A stretch of DNA of 64,000 nucleotides from Duganella sp. Root336D2 (GTDB lineage Bacteria; Pseudomonadota; Gammaproteobacteria; Burkholderiales; Burkholderiaceae_D), in NCBI RefSeq assembly GCF_001425005.1, contig NZ_LMDB01000022.1, positions 373,264 through 437,263 of the forward strand. Direction: 5' to 3'. The notes under the pieces were generated by a model, which saw nothing but the letters and a program-made list of their open reading frames with translations, did no database searches and was not told the origin of the DNA. The position numbers were made by a program, and so were the translations under genes. Below are positions 1-7,850 of this stretch, one piece after another (the stretch's first letter is position 1; each line of letters begins with the position of its first letter).

Positions 1-65
1 AGTTGCTCATAGTTACCTCAAATATAAGCCGGGGAGTGAAACTGGTTTAACTACAAGGGGTAGCT

Positions 66-2534
66 ATGGCACCAAAAAAACAGGTTCTCGCAATCGCAGT
101 TGCATCACTTTTCAGCAACGCCGCGTGGGCGCAGGAAGCGCCTGCCGGCGAAACCGCTACCGTGGTGGTGACCGGTACCCGGGTCTCCAACCGCACGGTA
201 CTCGACACCACCGCACCGGTGGACGTCATCAGCGCCGACAGCATCAAGAACGCCGGTGTTCCGGAAATCACGCAGGCGCTGTCCGTGGCGCTGCCTTCGC
301 TGAATTTCCCGCGTCCTGGACTGGCCGACGGTACCGACACCATCCGCCCCGCCACGCTGCGCGGACTGGCGCCTGACCAGACCCTGGTCCTGGTCAACTC
401 CAAGCGCCGCCATACTTCCTCGCTGGTCAACCTGAACGGCACCATCGGCCGCGGTTCGGCGGCGGTGGACATGAACTCCATCCCGGCCGGTATCGTCAAA
501 ACCATTGAAGTGCTGCGTGACGGCGCTTCCGCGCAATACGGTTCCGACGCAATTGCAGGCGTGATCAACGTACGCCTGCGTACCGACCGCACCGGTGGCG
601 AGGCCAGTGTGAGCTATGGCCGCCGCGATACCGAATACAACTTCAATCCGGGCACGCCGCCAGCCGGCGCCACCTGGGGCGTGCAGGATTCGCGCAAGCG
701 CAAGGACGGCAATACGCTGAACCTGAGCCTGTGGAAGGGCATGGAGCTGGGTGAAGACGGCTTCCTGGTGCTGGCACTGGAGCGCAAGCGCCAGCATCAC
801 ACCGAGCGATCGGGCTGGGACGTGCGCCAGCAATATCCGCTGCTGAACGGCGCCTTCGACCCGCGCGAAGCGACGATCAATCGCTTCAACGCCTGGTACG
901 GCGAGCCTGAGCTGACGCAGAACACCTTCTTCGCCAATGCCGGCTATAACCTGGCCGGCGGCGTCAAGCTGTATGGCTGGACCAGCTACCAGGACCGCGA
1001 TGCGCGCTCGGGCGGCTTCTTCCGCCGTGCGATCCAGGACAACAATACGATCCAGATTTATCCGGATGGCTTCCTGCCGATCATCGCGCCGGCGGTGGAA
1101 GACTTCAGCGCGGCCTTCGGCGCGACCTGGAGCGCCGGCGCGTGGGAGATGGATACCTCCCTCACCTACGGCGAAAACCGGATGGACTTCACCATCGAGA
1201 ACACGCTGAACCGTTCCCTTGGCCCGAGCTCCAAAACCGCCTTCGACGCGGGCGGCTTCAAGTACGACCAGCTCACCTTCAACCTGTCGGCCGTGCGCCA
1301 GTTCGAAGTGGGCCTGTCTTCGCCGCTCAACCTGGCAATTGGTGCGGAAGCGCGGCGTGAAGGCTACGCCCTGCATGCCGGCGAACCGGATTCCTGGCGC
1401 AATGGCGGCGTGCTGCTGCCGAACGGGCAGCCGACGGCGTCCGGCTCGCAGGTGTTCCCTGGCTTCCGTCCGAGCGACGAATCGGATGCCAACCGCAAAG
1501 CCTACTCGGTGTTTGCCGACGTGGAAGCGAACGTGACGGAGAACCTGCTGGCATCGGCCGCGGTGCGCGGTGAGCATTACTCCGACTTCGGCAACAACTG
1601 GTCGGGCAAGCTGGCGGCGCGCTACAACTTTTCGCCGTCGTTTGCCCTGCGCGGTTCGGCGCAGAACGGCTTCCGCGCGCCGTCGCCGCAACAGCAGTTC
1701 TTCACCTCCACGGCGACCAACTTCGTCGGCGGGGTACCGTTCGATATCACCACCTTCAAGCCGAGCGATCCGGCTGCGATCGCGTTGGGCGCCAAACCGC
1801 TCGATGCAGAGAAGTCGACCAACTTCTCGCTTGGCGCCGTCGGCAAGATGGGCAAGGCCAGCCTGACGGTGGATGCGTTCCAGATCAAGATCCGCGACCG
1901 CATCGTGCTGTCGGAGAACCTGCTGCAGACCAATGTGCGCGACTACCTGGCCTCGCAAGGCTTTATCGGCGTTGGCGGCGGACGCTTCTTCATCAACGGC
2001 GTGAACACCACGACGCGTGGTGTGGACGTGGTGGCGAACTATCCATGGAACGCCGGTAACGTGGGCAAGTTTGACTTCACGCTGGCGGGCAACTACACCA
2101 AGACCGAAGTGACCAAGGTGCCGGTGACCGCGCAGTTGGCTGCGCTGAATCCTGCGCCGCCGCTGTTTGATCGCGTCAATGTGCTGACCTTCGAGCATGG
2201 CACGCCGCAGACCAAATTTACGGCCAGTGTGAACCATACGCTGGGCAACTGGAGCGGTACCTTCCGCGCCACGCGCTACGGCAAGGTGCTGCAGCCGGAC
2301 GCCAACCCGGCACGCGATCACTGGATGACGCCGAAGACTTTGGTGGACGTCGAAGGTCGCTACAAGATCACGCAGCGCCTGACTGCCGCGGTGGGTGCCG
2401 AGAACCTGTTCGACCAATATCCGGACCCGTATCCGGCGCTGTTGAACGGCACCGGCAATGCACCGTATTCCAACTACTCGCCGTTCGGCCGCTCCGGCCG
2501 CTTTGTGTACGCCCGTTTGAACTACGCGCTTTAA
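66..2534 (+). CDS. TonB-dependent outer-membrane receptor
   Basis: Predicted outer-membrane active-transport receptor of 822 residues; the substrate cannot be read from sequence. Residues 1-22 form a signal peptide ending in AWA. A TonB-box-like ETATVVVTG follows, then a plug domain (about 45-165) containing RDGASAQYGSDAIAGV, then a beta-barrel to the C-terminus. The start has a good ribosome site (AAGGGG, 5 nt upstream). It is not a close match to the other seven receptors here: it lacks the VEITGSSIKR segment and ends in Leu rather than the usual aromatic residue. Only 65 bases precede it, so any regulator upstream is outside the window. The family call is secure; the ligand is unknown. Confidence 0.93.
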   Translation: MAPKKQVLAIAVASLFSNAAWAQEAPAGETATVVVTGTRVSNRTVLDTTAPVDVISADSIKNAGVPEITQALSVALPSLNFPRPGLADGTDTIRPATLRGLAPDQTLVLVNSKRRHTSSLVNLNGTIGRGSAAVDMNSIPAGIVKTIEVLRDGASAQYGSDAIAGVINVRLRTDRTGGEASVSYGRRDTEYNFNPGTPPAGATWGVQDSRKRKDGNTLNLSLWKGMELGEDGFLVLALERKRQHHTERSGWDVRQQYPLLNGAFDPREATINRFNAWYGEPELTQNTFFANAGYNLAGGVKLYGWTSYQDRDARSGGFFRRAIQDNNTIQIYPDGFLPIIAPAVEDFSAAFGATWSAGAWEMDTSLTYGENRMDFTIENTLNRSLGPSSKTAFDAGGFKYDQLTFNLSAVRQFEVGLSSPLNLAIGAEARREGYALHAGEPDSWRNGGVLLPNGQPTASGSQVFPGFRPSDESDANRKAYSVFADVEANVTENLLASAAVRGEHYSDFGNNWSGKLAARYNFSPSFALRGSAQNGFRAPSPQQQFFTSTATNFVGGVPFDITTFKPSDPAAIALGAKPLDAEKSTNFSLGAVGKMGKASLTVDAFQIKIRDRIVLSENLLQTNVRDYLASQGFIGVGGGRFFINGVNTTTRGVDVVANYPWNAGNVGKFDFTLAGNYTKTEVTKVPVTAQLAALNPAPPLFDRVNVLTFEHGTPQTKFTASVNHTLGNWSGTFRATRYGKVLQPDANPARDHWMTPKTLVDVEGRYKITQRLTAAVGAENLFDQYPDPYPALLNGTGNAPYSNYSPFGRSGRFVYARLNYAL

Positions 2535-2641
2535 CCTGTCTTAACCCGGTTTTACAGTTGAGCAGATTTTTTACAAGAGCGTAATACTGCGATACAAAAA
2601 GCGGGGTTTTGGATAACCGGCTGTTACACCGGCCTGCGACG

Positions 2642-2678
2642 ATGGGCATCGACGATATTGAACTATCCCGATGCCCAT
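2642..2678 (+). promoter_or_regulatory. 10-bp inverted repeat that buries the start codon of the next gene
   Basis: ATGGGCATCG at 2642-2651 and CGATGCCCAT at 2669-2678 are perfect reverse complements separated by 17 nt. The right arm contains the ATG (2671) of the OpgB-like gene. No clear Shine-Dalgarno sequence is present, so folding of the mRNA could limit initiation. The pairing is seen directly; a regulatory role is inferred. Confidence 0.45.
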
Positions 2679-4071
2679 TTCATTTGTTCGCGGCGCGCTG
2701 TCGCTGGCCGCCATCTTCCTGTTTTGCCTGAGCTACTGGATCCACCGGTACTTCGGGCAGGTCGACATCCACCAGATCGCCTATCACCTGGACTTCGGCC
2801 TCGATCTTGCGAGGACTTCCGACCCGGTATTTGCCAAGCGATTCGTACGCTGGTGCGTGATCGCGCCACTGCTGTTCTTTGTGCTGCTGCGCTGGCTGCA
2901 GAGCCGCCTGGCACAGCGGCAGCAGCGCCTGCTGCCACCTTTGCTGCTTGCCGCCGCCATCGGTTTCTGGCTGTGGGACGTATCGGCCTTCAAGTATCTG
3001 GAAGCGAACTTCGGTGCCGACTACTTCGGTGCGAACTATGTGCCGCCAGCTTCGGTTGCCCTGCACGAGCAAAAGGCGAAAAACCTGGTGCTGATCTACG
3101 TCGAAAGCCTGGAGTCAGGCTATGCCGACCGCAACGCTTTCGGACGCGACTTGCTTGCGCCGCTGACCGCACTGCACGGCACCAGCTTTCCCGACTACGA
3201 GCAGGCGCCCGGCACCAGCTGGACCATCGCTGCGATGGTCGCCACCCAATGCGCAGTGCCGCTGGAACGGGTGTCGATTTTCGACGGCAATACGCAAGGA
3301 CAGATGATGGAGTCCTTCCTCGGCAAGGCGGTGTGCCTGAGCGACCTGCTGGCCCAGCGCGGCTACCGCAACGTGTTCATGGGCGGCGCCGCATCGAGCT
3401 TTGCGGGCAAGGATAAATTCCTGCGCCAGCACCACTACCACGAGGTTTACGGCAAGGATGAATGGCTGCAGCGCGGCGCCGGCGAAAGCACGATGAATGG
3501 CTGGGGCTTGTACGATGCCGATTTGTTCCGCCAGGCGAAGGCAAGGCTGCGCGACCTGGCGGCCTCGAAACAGAAGTTCAACCTGTCGCTGCTGACGGTC
3601 GATACCCACGAGCCGGCCGGCATGCTGTCGGCACAGTGCGCGCAGCAGGGCTATGCGGATAAATTCGACGGCATCGTGTCCTGCACCGCGGCAGCGGTGG
3701 CGGACTTCGTGCGCTATGCGGAGCGCAGCGGCTACCTGGAGAACACCAATGTGGTGATTGTCGGCGACCACCTGTCGCGCAAGAATCCGCTATCGCCGCA
3801 GCTGGCGCAGATGCCGCGCCGGACCATCTTCAATACTTTCCTGGCCCACGAGGCAGCGGTGCCCAACCGTGCGCAGTTGCTGCATTTCGACCTGTTGCCA
3901 TCCATCCTCGAATTCATCGGCTACCAGGTGCCGGGCGGCCGCCTGGGCCTGGGCTACAGCGGCTTCAACGCGCACCGTCCATTGCCGCCGCCCGAGCGGC
4001 TGGCGGCAATGGAGCGCGACCTGCTGAATCGATCGCGCGAATACCTGGCCCTGTGGGATGGGCGCAAGTGA
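2671..4071 (+). CDS. OpgB/MdoB-like phosphoglycerol transferase (alkaline-phosphatase/sulfatase fold)
   Basis: 466-residue membrane enzyme with three hydrophobic segments (about 5-25, 68-85, 92-112) followed by a periplasmic sulfatase-fold domain. Metal and catalytic positions of the family are visible: IYVESLE (Glu), APGTSWTIAAMVATQC (probable nucleophile Thr), VDTHEP, and VGDH near the C-terminus. The TSWTIAAMVATQC segment is closest to OpgB, which transfers phosphoglycerol from phosphatidylglycerol to osmoregulated periplasmic glucans, rather than to lipid A phosphoethanolamine transferases. It is shorter than E. coli OpgB. The ATG lies in a hairpin and lacks an obvious ribosome site. It converges on the rhodanese gene with one base between stop codons. 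Fold is confident; the exact acceptor is inferred. Confidence 0.8.
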   Translation: MPISFVRGALSLAAIFLFCLSYWIHRYFGQVDIHQIAYHLDFGLDLARTSDPVFAKRFVRWCVIAPLLFFVLLRWLQSRLAQRQQRLLPPLLLAAAIGFWLWDVSAFKYLEANFGADYFGANYVPPASVALHEQKAKNLVLIYVESLESGYADRNAFGRDLLAPLTALHGTSFPDYEQAPGTSWTIAAMVATQCAVPLERVSIFDGNTQGQMMESFLGKAVCLSDLLAQRGYRNVFMGGAASSFAGKDKFLRQHHYHEVYGKDEWLQRGAGESTMNGWGLYDADLFRQAKARLRDLAASKQKFNLSLLTVDTHEPAGMLSAQCAQQGYADKFDGIVSCTAAAVADFVRYAERSGYLENTNVVIVGDHLSRKNPLSPQLAQMPRRTIFNTFLAHEAAVPNRAQLLHFDLLPSILEFIGYQVPGGRLGLGYSGFNAHRPLPPPERLAAMERDLLNRSREYLALWDGRK

Positions 4072-4072
4072 A

Positions 4073-4534
4073 TCAGGCGCCGGCCCAGGGCAGGCCGGCC
4101 TTGCACCAGCCGCCCACCGTCTTGCGATGGCCGTCGGCGTTCTTGTCGCCTTCAAAGCCTTCCAGGATATCGTAGCACTGGGTATAGCCGGCTTCGGTCG
4201 CCGCCTTGGCCGCGTGGCGCGAACGCACGCCCGAACGGCACAGGAAGACGAGCACCGTGTCCTTGCCCGGCACCGCCGCTGCCAGCTGTCCCAGGAAGTC
4301 CGGGTTCGGCGTACCGCCCGGATACACGTTCCACTGCGCCGCAAGGTGCTGCCCGGCCGGAATCGCCACCCGTCCCACCCAATCGCGCTCGGCATTGGTC
4401 CGCACATCGACCAGGCGCACATGCGGGTCGCATTTCAGCAGTTCGTATGCCTCATGCGGGGTCACTGCACCGGCGTAGGGCAGGGAAGTGTCGCGTTTGC
4501 GTGCACGGTCGAGGATTTCGGAATTGGAACTCAT
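4073..4534 (-). CDS. rhodanese-like sulfurtransferase
   Basis: 153-residue single-domain rhodanese, predicted cytoplasmic. The active-site loop FLCRSGVRSRHAA carries the expected persulfide-forming Cys, and VRLVDVRTNAERDWVG is the usual N-terminal rhodanese signature. The start at 4534 is preferred over longer readings because AAAGGAAAAACC precedes it and because further extension would run through the glnA control region. It is transcribed divergently from glnA, so NtrC-type operators lie directly upstream of both genes. The physiological sulfur acceptor is unknown. Confidence 0.88.
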   Translation of the reverse strand: MSSNSEILDRARKRDTSLPYAGAVTPHEAYELLKCDPHVRLVDVRTNAERDWVGRVAIPAGQHLAAQWNVYPGGTPNPDFLGQLAAAVPGKDTVLVFLCRSGVRSRHAAKAATEAGYTQCYDILEGFEGDKNADGHRKTVGGWCKAGLPWAGA

Positions 4535-4554
4535 GGTTTTTCCTTTATGATGAC

Positions 4555-4571
4555 TGCACCACAACGATGCA
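4555..4571 (+). promoter_or_regulatory. candidate NtrC binding site 1 (distal)
   Basis: TGCACCACAACGATGCA resembles the NtrC dyad TGCACCA-N3-TGGTGCA with an imperfect right half. Its centre is about 134 bp upstream of the predicted glnA transcription start. Confidence 0.5.
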
Positions 4572-4593
4572 TTTGCATTAATTGGTGCAATAT

Positions 4594-4610
4594 TGCACCA
4601 CCATGGTGCA
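4594..4610 (+). promoter_or_regulatory. NtrC binding site 2 (perfect dyad)
   Basis: TGCACCACCATGGTGCA is a perfect 7+3+7 palindrome matching the enterobacterial NtrC enhancer consensus. Its centre is about 95 bp upstream of the predicted sigma-54 start of glnA, within the usual enhancer range. A further TGGTGCA half-site lies at 4583-4589. Confidence 0.82.
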
Positions 4611-4622
4611 ATGATCGGCAAG

Positions 4623-4639
4623 CGCACCCGCCTGGTGCG
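4623..4639 (+). promoter_or_regulatory. candidate NtrC binding site 3 (proximal)
   Basis: CGCACCCGCCTGGTGCG keeps the GCACC/TGGTGC core at 17-bp size. It is centred 29 bp from the perfect site, so the two sites could hold NtrC dimers side by side. Confidence 0.6.
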
Positions 4640-4670
4640 TCTTTTCGCGTGCCGGTAGTAGGGAATTGGC

Positions 4671-4685
4671 TGGCATGATATCTGC
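4671..4685 (+). promoter_or_regulatory. sigma-54 promoter of glnA
   Basis: TGGCATGATATCTGC fits TGGCAC-N5-TTGC with GG and GC exactly 12 bases apart, as required by RpoN. Transcription would begin near 4697, giving a leader of about 56 nt with AGGAG ahead of the glnA ATG. The NtrC dyads upstream support the assignment. Confidence 0.8.
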
Positions 4686-4752
4686 TTAATGTACCACCAG
4701 CGTTCGCCGCACCCAAGAGGTCGCGGCAGTTTTTTCACTTAGGAGATATGTA

Positions 4753-6168
4753 ATGGCACTGACCGCCGCAGATGTTCTGAAGATGGTACAAGAGCACGAA
4801 GTCAAGTTCGTGGACTTCCGTTTCGCCGATACCCGTGGCAAGGAACAGCACGTAACCGTGCCTGTGTCCCATTTCGACATCGACAAATTTGAATCGGGCC
4901 ACGCTTTCGACGGTTCTTCCATCGCCGGCTGGAAAGGCATTGAAGCTTCGGACATGATCCTGCTGCCGGATCCATCGACCGCCAATATCGACCCATTCTT
5001 CGAAGAAACCACCCTCTTCATGCAGTGCGACGTGATTGAACCGTCGGACGGCAAGGGCTACGACCGCGACCCGCGCTCCATCGCCAAGCGCGCTGAAGCC
5101 TACCTGAAATCCTCCGGCCTGGGCGACACCGCCTACTTCGGCCCTGAGCCGGAATTCTTCATCTTCGACTCCGTGAAGTGGAAGATCGACATGTCCGGCG
5201 CCATGGTCAAGATCGACTCCGACGAAGCTTCCTGGTCGACCGACAAGGACATCGATGGCGGCAACTCCGGCCACCGTCCAACCGTCAAGGGCGGCTACTT
5301 CCCGGTGCCTCCGGTCGACTCCTTCCAGGACATGCGTTCCGAAATGTGCCTGATCCTGGAATCGATGGGCATTCCGGTTGAAGTGCACCACCACGAAGTG
5401 GCTGGCGCTGGCCAGAACGAAATCGGCACCAAGTTCTCGACCCTGGTCGAGCGCGCCGACTGGACCCAGAACCTGAAATACATCGTCTGGAACGTCGCTC
5501 ACTCCTACGGCAAGACTGCGACCTTCATGCCTAAGCCTATCGTTGGCGACAACGGCTCCGGCATGCACGTGCACCAGTCGATCTGGAAAGACGGCAAGAA
5601 CCTGTTCGCTGGCGACGGCTATGCCGGCCTGTCCGATTTCGCGCTGTACTACATCGGCGGCATCATCAAACACGCCAAGGCACTGAACGCGATCACCAAC
5701 CCGGGCACCAACTCGTACAAGCGCCTGGTGCCAGGCTACGAAGCGCCAGTGAAACTGGCTTACTCGGCGCGTAACCGTTCGGCTTCGATCCGTATTCCAC
5801 ACGTGGCCAATCCAAAAGGCCGCCGTATCGAAACCCGCTTCCCGGACCCGCTGGCCAACCCATACCTGTGCTTCGCAGCACTGATGATGGCCGGCCTGGA
5901 CGGCGTGCAGAACAAGATCCACCCAGGCGAAGCAGCGTCCAAAGACCTGTACCACCTGCCGCCGGAAGAAGATGCACTGATCCCAACCGTCTGCGCATCG
6001 CTGGAAGAAGCGCTGGATCACCTGAACAAAGACCGTGAGTTCCTGACCCGCGGCGGCGTGTTCACCGATTCGATGATCGATGCCTACATCGAACTGAAGA
6101 TGACCGAAGTCACCCGCATGCGCATGACCACTCACCCGGTCGAGTTCGACATGTACTACTCCCTGTAA
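4753..6168 (+). CDS. glnA: glutamine synthetase type I
   Basis: Catalyses ATP-dependent formation of glutamine from glutamate and ammonia; a cytoplasmic dodecamer. 471 residues, full length. Type-I landmarks are present: SSIAGW, the [10 protein letters not shown] segment and NRSASIRIP. Tyr400 in [10 protein letters not shown] corresponds to the tyrosine adenylylated by GlnE, and glnE itself is at 23868-26585, so covalent control is expected. Transcription should start from the sigma-54 promoter at 4671-4685 under NtrC. A strong intrinsic terminator follows, so most transcripts should stop before the DUF4124-ntrBC genes. Confidence 0.98.
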   Translation: MALTAADVLKMVQEHEVKFVDFRFADTRGKEQHVTVPVSHFDIDKFESGHAFDGSSIAGWKGIEASDMILLPDPSTANIDPFFEETTLFMQCDVIEPSDGKGYDRDPRSIAKRAEAYLKSSGLGDTAYFGPEPEFFIFDSVKWKIDMSGAMVKIDSDEASWSTDKDIDGGNSGHRPTVKGGYFPVPPVDSFQDMRSEMCLILESMGIPVEVHHHEVAGAGQNEIGTKFSTLVERADWTQNLKYIVWNVAHSYGKTATFMPKPIVGDNGSGMHVHQSIWKDGKNLFAGDGYAGLSDFALYYIGGIIKHAKALNAITNPGTNSYKRLVPGYEAPVKLAYSARNRSASIRIPHVANPKGRRIETRFPDPLANPYLCFAALMMAGLDGVQNKIHPGEAASKDLYHLPPEEDALIPTVCASLEEALDHLNKDREFLTRGGVFTDSMIDAYIELKMTEVTRMRMTTHPVEFDMYYSL

Positions 6169-6208
6169 CCAGGGCTCGACTGCCGGAATTGCCTGGCAGT
6201 CAACAAAT

Positions 6209-6246
6209 ACGCGAGGTCAGCCAGCTGCTTTCCTCGCGTTTTTTTT
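6209..6246 (+). terminator. intrinsic terminator of glnA
   Basis: ACGCGAGG/CCTCGCGT forms an 8-bp GC-rich stem with a 15-nt loop, followed directly by a run of eight T. Confidence 0.88.
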
Positions 6247-6267
6247 CGGATGTTGTATAGTCGGGGC

Positions 6268-6753
6268 ATGAACACTCGCACTCTCGTATTACATGGGCTG
6301 GCGCTGCTGGCCGTGAGTGGCGCAGCGCAGGCGCAGCAAATTTTTCTCTGCGTGGATGCCGATGGCCGCAAGGAACTGACCGATAGCCGCAAGGGAAAGA
6401 ACTGCAAGATGCTGGACCTGCCTGGCGCCGCGATACCCGCGCCTGCCGGAGCGCGCCGCGGCGCCACGCCGTCCGCACCTGCCGTAGCGCCAGCCAATTT
6501 CCCCCGCGTTGAAAGCTCGGAGCAGAAAGCCCGCGATGCCGACCGCCGCGCCATCCTGACCGATGAGCTCAACACCGAAAACCGTAAGCTGGCGGATTTG
6601 CGCAAGGAATTCAACAACGGCGAGCCCGAACGCCGGGCCGACGAGCGCAATGCGGCCAAGTACCAGGAGCGCGTCGCTGGCCTGAAGGACAGCATCGCGC
6701 GTGCGGAATCGAACGTGGAAGCGCTGAAGCGCGAGCTTTCCAATATCAAATGA
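6268..6753 (+). CDS. DUF4124-type secreted protein with C-terminal coiled coil
   Basis: 161 residues. A signal peptide spans about 1-20 (cleavage after AQA), then a short DUF4124-like segment (IFLCVDADGRKELTD), an Ala/Pro-rich linker (about 55-75), and a charged helical tail rich in Glu, Arg and Lys (about 85-161) that is probably coiled coil. It lies between glnA and ntrB, and its stop codon overlaps the ntrB start (ATGA at 6750-6753), so it is translationally coupled to the nitrogen kinase. The start at 6268 is chosen because the signal peptide begins there; an ATG at 6250 falls within the terminator tail. TATAGT at 6256-6261 lies only 6 nt upstream, which would suit a leaderless mRNA. The function is unknown. 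Confidence 0.8.
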   Translation: MNTRTLVLHGLALLAVSGAAQAQQIFLCVDADGRKELTDSRKGKNCKMLDLPGAAIPAPAGARRGATPSAPAVAPANFPRVESSEQKARDADRRAILTDELNTENRKLADLRKEFNNGEPERRADERNAAKYQERVAGLKDSIARAESNVEALKRELSNIK

Positions 6754-7841
6754 TCCCAGACAGCCCTGCCAGTATCCGGCCCGCTGAACTGGCAGGACTG
6801 GACCTGCTGGCATCGGCCGTTGTCATCGTCGATGGCGGCGGCCATATCCTGTACCTCAACGCCGCCGGCGAGAACCTGCTCGAATCGTCGCTGAAAGCAT
6901 TGGCGCGGCAAGCGCTGGGCGGCCTGTTCGCGGCGCCGCTGGAACTGGAAAACATTATCGCGCAGGCGCGCGATCACAAGTTTTCCGATGTACGGCAAGA
7001 GCTGGTGCTGGAGCGCGCCGGGCGCGAAGCGCTGCATGTGCACATCATCGCCAGCGCGCTGGACGAGCCGGATGGCGCGGTAATGATCGAGCTGCGCGAA
7101 ATCGTGCAGCAGATGAAGCAGGACCGCGAAGAGCGCCTGATGGACCAGAGCCAGGTCAACAAGGAGCTGATCCGCAACCTGGCGCACGAGATCAAGAACC
7201 CCCTGGGCGGCATCCGCGGCGCGGCGCAGCTGCTGGAAATGGAGCTGCCGCCGCTGCACCTGACGCAGCTGCGCGAATACACCCAGGTCATCATCAAGGA
7301 AGCGGACCGCCTGCAAACGCTGGTGGACCGCCTGCTGGCGCCGCACCGCCGGCCGCATATCGTGGGCGACGTCAATATCCACGAAGTGCTGGAGCGGGTG
7401 CGCAGCCTGATCCTGGCCGAGTTCCCGGTCGGGCTCACCATCCGCCGCGATTACGACGCCTCCCTGCCCGAATTCCGCGGCGACAAGGAGCAGTTGATCC
7501 AGACGGTACTCAACATCGCCCATAATGCGGCCCAGGCGCTGGCATCGCGTATCGAACAGGGCGACGCCGAGATCGTTTTCCGTACCCGCGTGGCACGCCA
7601 GATGACGCTGGCGAAGGTGCGTTATGCGCTGGCATTAGATTTGCATATCATCGATAACGGACCGGGCATCCCGCCCCAGATCCGCGACCGTATCTTCTAC
7701 CCGCTGGTGTCGGGCAGGGATGGCGGCAGCGGCCTGGGGTTGACGCTGGCGCAAACCTTCGTGCAGCAGCACATGGGGGTTATCGAATGCGAAAGCAGGC
7801 CTGGTCAAACGGACTTCAGAATCTTATTGCCTTTGCCTTGA
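6750..7841 (+). CDS. ntrB: nitrogen sensor histidine kinase/phosphatase NtrB
   Basis: Soluble cytoplasmic kinase of 363 residues that phosphorylates or dephosphorylates NtrC in response to nitrogen status, normally relayed through PII. A PAS domain occupies about 15-115. The dimerisation helix carries His146 in NLAHEIKNPLGG. The catalytic domain shows the N box (LNIAHNAAQAL), DNGPGIP and GSGLGLTLAQ. Translation is coupled to the upstream DUF4124 gene by ATGA, and ntrC begins 9 bases downstream, so the three genes form an operon. No anomalies are seen in catalytic positions. Confidence 0.96.
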   Translation: MIPDSPASIRPAELAGLDLLASAVVIVDGGGHILYLNAAGENLLESSLKALARQALGGLFAAPLELENIIAQARDHKFSDVRQELVLERAGREALHVHIIASALDEPDGAVMIELREIVQQMKQDREERLMDQSQVNKELIRNLAHEIKNPLGGIRGAAQLLEMELPPLHLTQLREYTQVIIKEADRLQTLVDRLLAPHRRPHIVGDVNIHEVLERVRSLILAEFPVGLTIRRDYDASLPEFRGDKEQLIQTVLNIAHNAAQALASRIEQGDAEIVFRTRVARQMTLAKVRYALALDLHIIDNGPGIPPQIRDRIFYPLVSGRDGGSGLGLTLAQTFVQQHMGVIECESRPGQTDFRILLPLP

Positions 7842-7850
7842 TCGGATTAA

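Noticed and set aside
4574-4589. An additional NtrC site TGCATTAATTGGTGCA
   Set aside because: Its spacer is one base short of the 17-bp dyad and its left half is poor; at most a half-site.
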